This document shows, one piece after another, positions 32,001-45,100 of a stretch of DNA of 64,000 nucleotides (positions are counted from its first letter, which is position 1; every line of letters begins with the position of its first letter). Source of the stretch: Branchiostoma floridae (lineage: Eukaryota > Chordata > Leptocardii > Amphioxiformes > Branchiostomatidae); contig NC_049984.1 in assembly GCF_000003815.2 (NCBI RefSeq), forward strand, positions 9,454,398 through 9,518,397, given 5' to 3'. A model generated the notes under the pieces. It ran no database searches, was not told the origin of the DNA, and saw only the letters and a program-made list of their open reading frames with translations. Both the position numbers and the translations under genes were made by a program.

Positions 32001-35000
32001 AGCCACATGTGCAAATACTGTAAATGCAGAAACTTTCGCGGTGGTATAATGTTCACGGTTTTCGCGGTGGCCACTTCACTGCGAACTTAAAACCACCGCG
32101 AACATTTTCCATGGCAGTAAGAGACTACAGTGCATGCATGGTGCTACCGCGAACTTAAAACCACTGCAAAAAGCCCTTTTAATTATCCCCTACCGCGAAA
32201 TTAAATCCCCGTGAACTTAAATGCATTTACAGTATAACTGAGTGTCCACCGCTTCATCTAGGAGGGAACATTTGGAACAAATCAGGAAGTCTGCCACGAC
32301 ATCCCTTTAATCACTTAATTCTTGGCTTTGATTCCTGCTGTGACAATTCCCAGAACCAAGTACCCAACCAGACTATCATACCAGATGAAAGACTCTTTCA
32401 CCTTTCCAAGACGCGGAACACTTGACACTTAGCCAGGGCTGAGCAAAATTTCAAGGGGGAAAACAACCAGATAGAAGTAATCATCATGGGTCAAACTTTG
32501 TCCTACATCTGTATATAACCTCCTTGTCTGGATCAATTGATTATCCCCTCTTTCATCACTAATGTCTTAGTCTGACTGTATCCAACACCTGGTCACTAAA
32601 AATCTCTCTTTATATACTACGATAATCATCAAAAAAGCTGTTATACATGTTAAAGGTTTTGATAATGCAAATTCCACATATCTTGAATCATACAGAAAGC
32701 AATAAGGGTGAACATCAAATTTTTCAAAGTTGAGTTAGAACATCCAGGGAATCCCCCACCTCCAACTATCCTCCAACTCTGTCCTTATACTCCTTCACAT
32801 TTCCTGGAATTTCTTAAGTAAGAAAAGGAAATCATAACATGCATTTTGTGAATTGACAATAGTCTCTGACTCATCTTGCTTCTTTATATCCCTTTTTTAT
32901 ATCCCTTTTGGCTATACTACTGGCCCCAGGGGACAGCTGTACCCAACTGTTGGGTGTGGTTAATTACATGCGGTGGGAATGGGCTCACTTATGCGCGGGG
33001 CACACCTGAATTAGCCAGCCCTCCGCCGTGTCATTTCTCCTTATACGGCAACATCAAACGGACTCATCTGCCTCGTGGCCCGCCTTTCCAACGTCTCCGT
33101 TACCATGGCAACAAGGCCATTATAACAGCACCGCCAAACACCTGCAGAGCCCCACAGAAAAGGTGTAACAATAGCACGAAACGCCTGGAGGGGCAGAGGG
33201 TTAACTAACTGGTTTGCAGGCATGCCAGGCATGGCAATTACAGGTGACGTAGGAGCAAGTGGAGACAATAGCAACTGAAGGTGGGAAACCTGAGAGGAGA
33301 CCCACTTCCGGAAGTATCTAGGCTAAAACGTCAAAACGACATCTTCAAATGTATCCTGTGGGCTTGGTAAATTCTCTGTAAAAGAAGAGGAAACAACGTC
33401 AGCGACTGACGTATCCTGTCGGTAGATTTTGACAGCTGGAGAGGTATTTAAATAGTGTGATAGGGCAGACGACTGACCAGTCTTCACAGGCCGCTGCTAA
33501 AGCCGAGACCACACACACCATGCGTCCCCAGAGTGTCTGGAATGTCCTGTTAGCTGTTGGATACTGGTGCCTTATTCAAGTGGCCAAGGCACAGATTCAA
33601 ACAGGTAAGAATGCACTTTTTACTACATATTCTAGAAAACATATTAGTCACTACAAGAACATTACATTACTAGTCAAAAACAAATATGGTAGCACTGTAT
33701 TTGAAACTCCTATACTGTCGTACTGCCTTATCATACCACAACAGAACACAGTTTCAGCCACACAAAAAGAAACCAAATTCTTACCAGTTTAACTTCAAGT
33801 TAAAGGCATTTATTTTTCTCACAGGTAACATTCTTGTATACTCGTTTGTAAATCGATAGACAGTGACAGACTACAATAGGGCAACTAGTCAAGACATAAT
33901 CCGAATGGCAACCCCAATATGTAATTTTCCAAGCCATTGAAGTGATTGAGTCGATACATTGTAAAGCAATATGTCCCCAATATGGGTACATGGCAGTGAA
34001 GGCTTACGATCAGTCAGACAGATTGGAACAATTTTCCCACAGGTAAACTTTACTTGTTACATGATGCTCGTTTTGTCAGGCCAAAAAGGGCATAATTCCA
34101 GAAATTCACATTTGAATCAATTGTCTTCATGGTAGTATAGAGTCTCAAGTTTATGAAGTCTAATTTTCCACACACCTGATGTGTGCATACCTAGAAATCT
34201 TTTTTTCTGTTACATTACTAGGTCACCCTACAAATAAAAAGGATTGATCAAACTTAAGAAAATCAATCAAACTCAAAACATAAATTGCTGAGTATAGTTC
34301 TCCCTATGAGTACAGAAACCCTGGTTGTAGACGTTTTCACACAGATCTATGCCCACACATGTGCTCCAAGGTCATGGGGCAAGCTGCTAGACAACTCACA
34401 GCGGAGCGCTCTTCCAGTGTTTGCTTTCACAACACGGGGTTTAAACCGCCATGGTCACATAGCGGTTGGCCTAGAGATTTCATCAGACACAGGTGTACCC
34501 ACCACTGTGTGCAGACAGATCAACCACATTAAACTCCTCACACAATCAACATTAACTTTTATAGGCAATAATCAGGGGGAGGAAATCAATGGGGATGGCG
34601 CTCTGGCCATTAGAGCCGAGCGGTAATCGTGACCTGTACTCGACTTGTGTCATATCATCCTTGTTCACAGAAGAAGAGAGGTTGGACAGTTCAACAGCGC
34701 CGACATCCCTAGGACTCATGAGGACAAAAATGCCAGGCATGTGTTTGAAGCTAAAGGGAGGGTGTGGGTCCTTCCTGAGTTGGATAATAAAAACCTCAAT
34801 CTTCCTGAAGCGTGTAATTACTTGTTGCGGTGGCTGGGTGGGCAGCTTACTCTCCTCTCGGCTGTACGTGCTTCACATACCTGGTGTGTCATGTGGCAGG
34901 ACCTGTTCATGTCTTTATGCCAGCTTCCTTTTTGGTGGGTGAATCGTGCAACTAATTATGAGGAAGTTGGGTGCATCTATTAGTATCTATCAAAAACTAT

Positions 35001-38000
35001 GCTGTACATTTAGCACAAATGGCAATTAAGAGTAAAAGGTTGGATAATCTCTTGGGACTTACTGGAAGGCAAGTTGCAATCAGCTGGACGGTACGTAAAT
35101 CAAAGCACACCTGTTTCACAAAATATGTCTGACAGCGTCTAAGTCTGACATATGACCTTCTATTCCCTCCTCTTGTTAACTCCATTCTACATATCGTGGG
35201 AAAGGTGAGAGCGAAAGTGGAAGGGCATTGCCATTAGCTTTCCTACTACTATGAGGGTCTGCATACTCTTTTCCGTAAGGCGTAGGCAGGCCTTTTTAAT
35301 TTCCCGTAATTCGTAGGGAAGCTGTCTTATTTTACATAATTCGTAGTGGTATAAAGCGTGAAGGGTTGGTAGCCTTTGTGAATTTAACGTAAAGCATTAA
35401 GTCAGGCATCCAGAATTTAGCGTAAATCGTTGTCAGGACCCCCCATGCAGACCCTCTACTATTGTAGCACCGTCTGTCAGATTCCTGCACTGAAATTGCA
35501 TAATTTGTCATTTTGAAGAGAGTAGAAGGGTGCTGTATATGAATCAAGATTTCAAAGTTTTACTATTAAAAATAAAACTGCAAAGTTTAAAATTCAACAC
35601 TGACAGAATTCAACAGATTTCTAAATTTTCGTAAAAAAAAGGAAGACAGGACAGCAGTTCTTTGTATCAAATAGACCTCAGATTGAGCCAAGAAAGCAGC
35701 ATACTCCCTATACTCCTATGCTACATGTATAGTTTGGACCCGTAAATTAATAAATTCCTGGAAAGACTTGAAATAACAGTACTTCAAAGGGTTTGACTTG
35801 GGGTCTGTTAGTCAGAAAGGTCGGCAGGATCAAACAGTTAGGGCAGCCATTTAGCGACGAGACTCCAATAGAAGTAACACTAATGTAGCACAATTAGCTT
35901 TAATTTGAAGACTTTCCGCAAAGACATAGATTAACCATAATTTTCAGAAGACAGTTTTTGCACTCCATTTTCACTAAGTCTGAGAAAATTTCAAGTGAGG
36001 TCCTCGCTGATAAATGATGAACAGTAATCTCCATTTTTAAATTCTTCCCACCAGACTTAAAATTAGAGGTTAGAGTAATGATACAATGCAGTTTGGAAAG
36101 CATTGAGAATGATGCTCCAGATTCCTATGATAGAAAGTTTAGGCATTTTTGGTTAACTTAAGATCTTGCTTTTAAACGATATCCCACCTGACATAATGTC
36201 AATGTTTGACTTCTTCAGTTGAGAGTCAGAATTCAATGTTGTAGAAACATCATGATCACGTAGCTTTAGAATGGAGCATGACATATTTCTGATAAACCCA
36301 GCACTTACGTTACTCCTGGATATGCTACAAGCAAGGCCTGAGAACATAACCAATCTTAGTTACTTATCGATCAATGGAATTTTTCAGGCAGTCACACTGT
36401 CACCTGTTTTGAGTACTTCTTTTCTAATCCTTTTATCTGGAACATTCTCCTGTCACTGCATTTATGCATGCTTGAGTTTTGTGGCATGTGCAATAATAAT
36501 GTCACTGTGTTCTGTTGTGGCCTTCCTTGCCAAAGTACAGTTAACATTGCTTAACGGGTAATGCACCTTTGAGGGCTAATGCTCTGTATGAGGTTTACAG
36601 GGCAAACATAACAAAAGACTGGTGGCGAGGTTAATTGTTTACTTAATGTCTGATGAGGAAGAGAGTGATTTTAAACTTGCTTCTACCATTTTCCACAGAA
36701 GACCGGTACACTACTACTCAGCTGCCATGTCCTTCTAGACGATACGATGGATTCTGTTTGAATGGTGGTGTGTGCCTTACCGTACAGGTTGGACATAATC
36801 ATCGAGAGCCAAGATGTGAGTAAGTATTATTTCAAGTCTCTTAGCTTGAATGTATTAGGTTTGTGACATGTTGTCTCTTGTCATATTCATTAGTTCCATG
36901 CTGAAGTTGACAGCTCCTTTAGTTCATGTTTTTTTATGCCCGGCATCAGAAAAGATTGATACTGACTGTGAACTCACTGTACATGTTTCCAACAGGTGTC
37001 CAATAGATTACATTGGTCGTCGCTGTGAAAGAAGTAACCCACTCTATCTGGAAACCCAAAGCGGTAAGCCAGAAGATAAGAACTATGTGATTGCTGGAGC
37101 TGTGTGTGGCGGCATCATTATACTTGCCTTGGTGGGGATCATCTGTATCCTTGTGAGGTGGGTTCATGTCTTATTCAGTTCAATTCAATTCTATTCAATT
37201 CAAGTCAATTTAATGCATTTACAACTATTTCAAGGTCTATATAGTGGTTCTGTTACTGCAAAATGGAAAACAAATAGATGACAACTCTACTAAAAATGAC
37301 AGTGGAAAAGCTTCAACAAAAAAGTGATTTGCTTCTTGGTCAGCTCTCTGACAATATTACCTTTTCTATACAGAATCTGATAAGGCAGACAGAAATTTTT
37401 TTCTGACTAGAGTTTGCACCAATTGTTTCTTGTTCTTGTGGAAATCTTTATAACAAAACCTAAATGTGTTTGATTAGTGACAATATAATTTGTCTATAGA
37501 TTTTTTCATGTAGACTTACCACATTAAATTATACCCCTGCACTACTACTCTGTAGGAAAAGACAAAGCCAGGAGCACAACTCCGAGTCCCTTGTGACTAG
37601 AGAGGCCCTAGTCTAACCCAGCTTCCCTCTGCTTCCTTGCAGTTGGAAAAGGGAACGCCAAGCCAGACAAAACTCCAGAGACCCAGAGAAGAACAGACCA
37701 GAAAATGGCCACTTAACTGAAGGTGACAACTGACAACATCAGAATCAAGAGACTTGTACTCTCAAGAAGCAGAACTCTTATAGTTCTGAAGCATATAATC
37801 TTGTACAATCCTGAGTTGTTTCTCCCATCTTTTATATATAAAGATACTATCTGGGCCAGTATTGATAACATGTTGTACAAGGCAGTATGCATGCAGAAAC
37901 TGAAGGCTAGCCTGAGAGCAGAAACAGGTACAATGTACATCAGGTGTATGTAGGGATTTGGGTTGGGTTGGGTGGGGTTGGGTTGGATCCAGCAGGAACT

Positions 38001-41000
38001 GAATAATATATGTATAGACTTAGATGTCTACTATTAGTAAGTGCATTTGTAGACAATCTCTCCAAACTCCTTTACAGTATGTACGTTAAAGAGGCATCAC
38101 AAATGCATTTCAAGAGGCAGCACTAAGTTCTTCTGAAGGATTCTAGTATGTTGAGAGCACTTTTTTTTAGACAGCACCTTTAACACACAGACTTTATTAC
38201 ATAACACTGTAACGTTAGTTCACCTTTATCCGCGGGGTAGCCTATATCCATTGTTTTTCAAAACAGGGTATTTAGGCACATGAAGTTGACGGGTGGTAGT
38301 CTTAAACTGCAATGTACAGAAAATATTGCAATTTTAAACCAACGTCCCTCAACGTGATATCCCCAAATACCCGGTTTTTAAAAGCAACGGATATAGGTTA
38401 CCCAACGGATAAAGGTGAACTAACGTTACTACAACCTGTGTGAATATGAAGACTGTCAAAACTAGAAATCCTGCTATAGGCGCTGATCGAAGAATGCAGC
38501 ACACAACACCATTTGTACAAAGCAGACTGGAGAATATCATTATCATCATGATCGTAAACAAACGTAGCAAGTATAGGTAAAAAGGCTTTCAAAAAAAAAT
38601 TGTTAGAATTCATGCTTATTATTAATAAGCTAAAGGTTAGAAACAATTTTGTAGAAGAATGTTGTTTGCATGCATGTCAGATTAAAAACAAAATTCAGCA
38701 CTGTAAACATTATGTACAAGTCAACCCAGTACATCTTTTCACGACATTGGGTTTGACAAGCAACTTTGTGACAAAGTCGCCAGTAAATTATGTAATATAA
38801 GTACATAATTTCAATGTGGGATGGATGGATGTATTATTACTGAGTAAATACAATTAAAGAAAAAATTGATACCTGAATGAATTGTTGCCGCTCATTTTCT
38901 GCTTATTTTCACCAGTAGCAAAGTTGACTACATTGACCTAAATGTGCTCTAAACCTCTAGACAAAGTTTGGACATAATTGTACTTATACGACTTGAGTTC
39001 CACGTACCTTTCCCACAATCCCAATGCCTGCATCCGCAGCTTGGATCATGCTGACATCATTCCCACCATCCCCTATAGAGGAGAAAACACAGCTGTGAAC
39101 CCGCTGGGTGGTAGTTAACACCACATGTAGGGCAACAGTACATAAAGTACAATATGCTGCAAGACAAAATTCACTCATAGCAACAGAAGCAAGATGATGG
39201 GTGATTGCAGCCTCCTCATGTCTTTCCTACTTAAGGGCCATGGAAGGGCCTAATAGTATTGTGTTATTGTGTTATTAGGTGAGCTGACTACTCTCTCTTC
39301 ATAGCCAGGGGCTGAATTGTGAGCAGCTTACAACACACGTAGATGAGGCTAAATAGCATGGGCCTGGAGCGTTTGCCAATAACTCGGGTGACCTAAATAT
39401 GACAGCAATTGCCCTACATTTTGTATGTGCAGCCAAAGGACTTTAGGTTTTGAACCACTCACACCGGGAAGGACCCCTACTCTTGTCAGTAAGAATGCTG
39501 GGATCTTTAACGTGCTTAAAGTGTAGCTCTCCTCAAACACGGGATCTCAATTTAATGTCCTATCTGAGGGACGGCCCTAACCCGAAGCTAGGTACATTTT
39601 GTACTCATTTTCACCTGAGTGAAGTGAGGAAAGTTGTGTTCCCAACATCAGAACAAATCAGCACTTTTGAACCTGTTACCTCTGGGGTCTGGGTCAAACA
39701 CCTAACCGATTGCGCCACACGATGCCACACGAATGTGGACTATAACATACGATGAATGTGGACTATAACATACTGTAAGATGAGGGTTGGTGACAAATGC
39801 TTGTAAATGATGAAATCGCAATGACAGCCCCCCATCTCCTGCCCACAGGCCATGGCAGTTAGATGTCATGATGAATGTGGACCACCGTAGACTATTATTA
39901 CACCCACTTGAGTATATCCCTCCGTACCTATAGCTGCACATCTCCTGCGAGTGTGCTGCTTGATGAGTCGCACCACCTCCGCTTTCTGTGTGGGAGAACA
40001 TCTGCAGATGATGACAGCTGGGCACTGGCAGGCCAGCTCCATGAACTCATGTTCATAGTACTTCAGACACACCTGCAGTCATCACAAACAACACACAAAG
40101 GCTTAAACTCATGTTCATAGTACTTCAGACACACCTGCAATCCACACAAACAGCACACAAAGGCTTAAACTCATGTTCATAGTACTTCAGACACACCTGC
40201 AGTCATCACAAACACCACACAAAGGCTTATGATTACAACACATGAAAGAAAGAAATATTGAAAGAGCACAGCTTGAATGAATTGTAACAAATTTATCTTA
40301 ATGTTTAAAGAAGGGTTTACATTTACTTACTTACACTACACTTAAACTAATTAAATTTAATTTTTGAATTTAATTTTTGTGTTGGATGACAGTTCAGAAT
40401 TTCAATATGGATTATACCAACACAGATGAGCTTTCATGCAAATCTTTATTTCTTATATCACAGGAGAGAGACATAAATATATAATTTGGTCCAAACTTCA
40501 GGTAATGTTGTACATGATCACCACAAGCTGCTTACTAGTCATAAACCTTACACAAAAACTTAAAAAGTACACTCAACAGACATCCATTTATTACCCTGTT
40601 CAGAGCCTATATCCCCCAGGGACCATATATCCTGGGTGGGGTCTCATGATCACAACAGTTGACAACAATAGATAGTGTCATGACCCTGGTAACAACACAC
40701 TGTCAGAATAAAAGCAAGCCCCACCTACTGACTGGGAATATTTTTAGCTACAACATACAGTGAATGTGTGTTAGGCAGGTAGCTGCCCTGATACTCATTA
40801 AAAGACTATTTTGCATAACCTTAAAGGAATGTCAAGACATACACATGTACTATAAATACTAATGCAATACCCACTATGGCACTTGAGAGTTAAGGGATGG
40901 AGCTAAAGAACTTGTGCTGATTTCTTGCCTTATCTATCCTGTGATCTACGAGGTAACTTGAGGTTAAATTCGGTGCCGTGAGGCAAATCGTGTTTTCCCT

Positions 41001-42180
41001 TGGGAGAGCTGCAGTTGTTTTTCAAGGCTCGCAAGTAGCCTAAAGGCTGTACCATTCATCAAAGATTATTATGTTTCTATACTGTTACAATGGGAAAATT
41101 CAGGTTCTTTACCTCCATGGAGTCACCTCTGATGACCAGGGCGGAGTCATTCTTTCTCCTGAAGGCGTTCAGCTCCAAGTGAGCCTCAGCTCGATTACTA
41201 ACCTGGAAACAAAGAAGGGAACACAACATTTCTCATCAAGGAAGCACAAGTAGTAAAAGGAAAGGAAAGTGATCTTGATCTAGTTTTAGATCACTGAAGA
41301 GCTAGTTTTCCACTGGTCATGACAGAGAAGACAGACGCTTTATACAGTATTTACAGGTTCATTGTACTGAGAAATTCCCCTTGCTCTTTTCGACAACCAC
41401 AATGAACAGTGGACCAGGGCTTAACGTCCCATCCTAGGGACTGCAACCATTTCTGGTAGTGTGCATGTCAAATAAGCGACACAGCCGGAATAAAACTCCA
41501 GGCTTCTAGTTCCAGAGGCAGGGCCGCTAACCACTGGACTACACACGCTACCTTAAGTTTACAGTTAGTAGTAGAGGAGACTGAAATGGTTGAAGAATCT
41601 GACTGTAAGAGATAAAGACACTTAAAAAATTCAAACAAAAGACATTAACATGACCTTAGACCGACCTGTTTGAAGACATGTATGGTCTGTGTTCTGGAAA
41701 CAAGTCGGGAACTCTTGGCGATACACTCAGCTGTCTCCAGTTTGTCTCCTGTTAACATCCACACCTACAAGACAGAGGAGTCTCAGCAAAGCTCACATCT
41801 TCATATCATAACTAAATGATTAGAGTGTACAATGTACATGAGCTACAACTACACAAGTTCTTCTGTCCCTGTAACTTTGAAATTTAGCTCTCACATGTAT
41901 ATAAGCGACATTATGATGCATATAAAACTTCAGTGCCCTAGACAGATGGTCCAAACAACATTCATCTCTCCTCTGATTGTGCCAATGGCATTCTCAAAGT
42001 AGACATACTTTCAAAAACTCCGACACTTATCAGTGTGTCAGTACCAAGTATACCTCACTGTACAGTAATTCTCATACTTCCCCACATAAGTATTCCAACA
42101 AAAAGCCTTAACATTGTGGCTAGGTTAATTACCTTGATGCCTGCATTTCTCAGCAGCTCCAGCGTTGGTCTAACATCAGC
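23005..42180 (-). CDS. ATP9B: ATP9 exons 20-30: hinge and M5-M10
   Basis: Exons: 42133-42180, 41666-41764 ([19 protein letters not shown]), 41113-41202, 39928-40072 ([20 protein letters not shown]), 39008-39072 ([20 protein letters not shown]), 26776-26931 ([19 protein letters not shown]), 25602-25666 (M6: [17 protein letters not shown]), 24623-24731 ([14 protein letters not shown]), 24228-24285 ([15 protein letters not shown]), 23572-23775 ([19 protein letters not shown]) and 23005-23138 ([19 protein letters not shown], ending [10 protein letters not shown]). The SPPSYSKL tail is the conserved ATP9 C-terminus. A 12-kb intron between the fifth and sixth of these exons hosts the EGF-ligand genes. 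Confidence 0.96.
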
Positions 42181-45100
42181 CTGTAGTGGAAGTAACAACA
42201 CCACCTAGTTTACAAGCTGAAAACTGCAGCTAAGTGAGGACATGGGGGTGTTTACACACCATGTAAGTTATGTTCCATTTTGGTGATCTTTCTGAAGAAA
42301 TAAGCCCTAACTTCATTCACTAGTTCAAGATTCTTAAAATGAAGCTTAAGATGAGCATACTTAGCAATACAAAAGTTGTCAATCATTTTGCTGATCTTTT
42401 TTTCATTTCTGAAGATCAGCGGACGGGTTGTCCTCTAATTGTAGTCATTCTAATGTCATTGTAAAAGTCATAAACTCACAATTGAGGAATCCTGTGCACA
42501 TGTCCATGCCCTTCCTTATCTTTAACTCAGGAGCTTGCTAACAGAACAGACATGTAAAACCTGTCCCTTCAGTGCCCCTGGACTCACCTGTAGTTTGTCC
42601 TCCACCCCAGTCAGGCACAAGAGTTCCATGTCTCGCTCCAGACTCTCCACCACTGCACTCACCTTCAGCGCTCGGTCCTGGACACTCAGCTTCGCACTGC
42701 TGTAACGGCTCTGTAATACATAATGTTTCAACAATCAGCTTTGCACTGCTGTAACGGCTTTGCAATACACAAGGTTTCAACAATCAGCTTTGCACTGCTG
42801 TAACGGCTTTGCAATACACAAGGTTTCAACAATCAGCTTTGCACTGTTGTACCGGATCTGCAATACACAAGGTTTGAAAAATCAGAGCACTGTTGTAATG
42901 GCTCTGCAAGACACAAGGTTTCAACAATCAGCTTTGAGCTGTTGTAACAGCTCTGCAATACACAAGGTTTCAACTATGAGCTTTGAGCTGTTGTAATGGC
43001 TCTGCAATACACAAGGTTTCAACAATCAACTTTGCACTGATGTGTATGCTTTGTACTGTTGTAACAGCTCTGAAATAAAAAGTCATCATGCAGGAATACA
43101 ACACCCAGTCTTCTCATAAAGTGCCTACCACTAGTAAAATCAGAAATGATGTGTTCAGAATTCAATACTTTATATTCTGAATCATGACTCATAGTTTTAA
43201 CATCCTACCTCAAAGTCCTGGTACTGCTCTTCTGTTAGAGTCTTCTTGGCCACCACCAGGGTCCTCAGCCCTTCCCTTGCCATGTTGCCACACTAAGGAT
43301 AACAAGACACGGTTCAATGTCAGTATTCCCTTCTGTTTGTAAGATTTAGTCTATCCAACCCTCTATAGCTAGATCTAGATCTCCAGACTACAACCCTATA
43401 GTATACAAACTTGGTTACAGAGATGGGCTGCAGCAAGGATAGAGAAAACTATCCAGTGGTCATTATAACTAAGAGTTGACAGTCACAATGGCAAGTTTTA
43501 AATTCTAACTGTACCTCCTCATCCAGCCAATCGTTGTACTGCACAATAGATGACATCACGACATCGGCACCCTTCATGTAGAAAGTGATCTCTCCTGTCA
43601 CCTCCTCCTGAGGAAACAAGTCAACAATAATAATGTCCAGTTAACACATCTTTATGTTATGAAATCTTAAGATGTAACTCTAGTTACCTCTGTTACCTGT
43701 TAGTAAGAGTACATCTCCTGCCACTGTTTAGTACACATGTGCAAAGTGAGTCCTTAGGGATGTGGTACACTTGAGCACTTGGTTAGTCTGGAAGTTTGAT
43801 TTAAATTTAACTATTTGCACATTTTTAAAAAACCACAATAAAACATAAAGCAAATCAACGGAAGCAAGAACATGTGAATTGTACATGCTCTTCCCCTGTC
43901 AAAATGTAAAAATCATAATACAATTCAACACCTCATAATGTAATAAAGATTGAATGGATATGTAGTGACTCAATCTGAAAACAAGCTGTTTCTGTTCAGT
44001 ACGTGTGTGTATGTAAGTTTATTTCCCTGTGTGAGGTGGGATACAGACCAGTGAACAATGCCTGGACTACCCCAGACTGGAGTCTATGACTTTTGAGTTG
44101 GCACATTACTTGGTTGTATTGTATCTTGTCTTGCTAATACAATTATTGCTTAGAACTTTCATAATATAATAAATATAATAAACTTTGCTTAATCCCCCTT
44201 TACACTGCAAATCTCTGGCAGCCTTCCTAGATCACACTTTAACAGTTAGTAGACTTTTGTGGCAATACAGATAATATATGCATGCCACCAGACAGAATTT
44301 AAGTGTAGCATGACAATAAAAAACATGTTCTATATTGTATATGACAGTCACTGAAAAGAATTACACAACATTTGAATTAAATATAAACATTGTGGAGATG
44401 AAGATGATGTGGAGAAATAGCAACTTGTGATATGGTTAACTAATGCTGGAGAAATGTGCCCAGAGAAAAAGTGCTGACCCTAACGATGATGCCCATCCTC
44501 TTGCTCTCGGAGGTGAAGGGGAACACCTGCAGGATGTCGTACGTCTGGATGGCTCCGCTGGGGGTCATGAGCTGCATGGACGTCAGGTCTCTCCTGATCA
44601 GCTTCAGACCGATCTCCTCTGTCCATGTCACCAGGGCAACCTGTCATCACAAAGGGAATATTCAGGTTTAGTTGGACCTGTGATAACTGATACCATTGCT
44701 GTCTTGGATTTTTTAAATAGACAGAATGTACAGAAGCCTGAACCCAAACAACCATTTCATTGAAAAAAAAAGTCAGAAGGGCAAAGATGGACCTGTGACA
44801 CTATTGTTCTGCAAATAAAAAGAAAGCAGAAGACATAAAAGCCCAAAACAAAACTCACTGAGAAAAGGTATATGGCTACAAGCAGTGATGGACCTAGAAA
44901 ATATTTGTAATAACAACACATAAGAGGATTATTTTCTGGTATCCTAAAAGTGCAAGAGGCATGGAAACTTGTCATAAACAAAGGATCAAACAAACTTTGA
45001 TCTGGAGTGAAATAAGGCAGTGCACACAAACACTGTGGGTACATGTAGCAGATTAACAGTGCCATCTGTTCAAGCCACTATGACTGTACAAACTAAGAAT

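Noticed and set aside
34285-34983. Overlapping open frames of 112-117 codons in the EGF-ligand intron
   Set aside because: The three frames overlap one another, have ordinary intron composition and no domain or splice-site support.
37953-37986. Interstitial telomere repeat
   Set aside because: The unit is GGGTT with irregular runs, not the animal TTAGGG.
39655-39725. tRNA gene
   Set aside because: A- and B-box-like words are present, but no acceptor stem or full cloverleaf can be drawn, and a SINE body follows.
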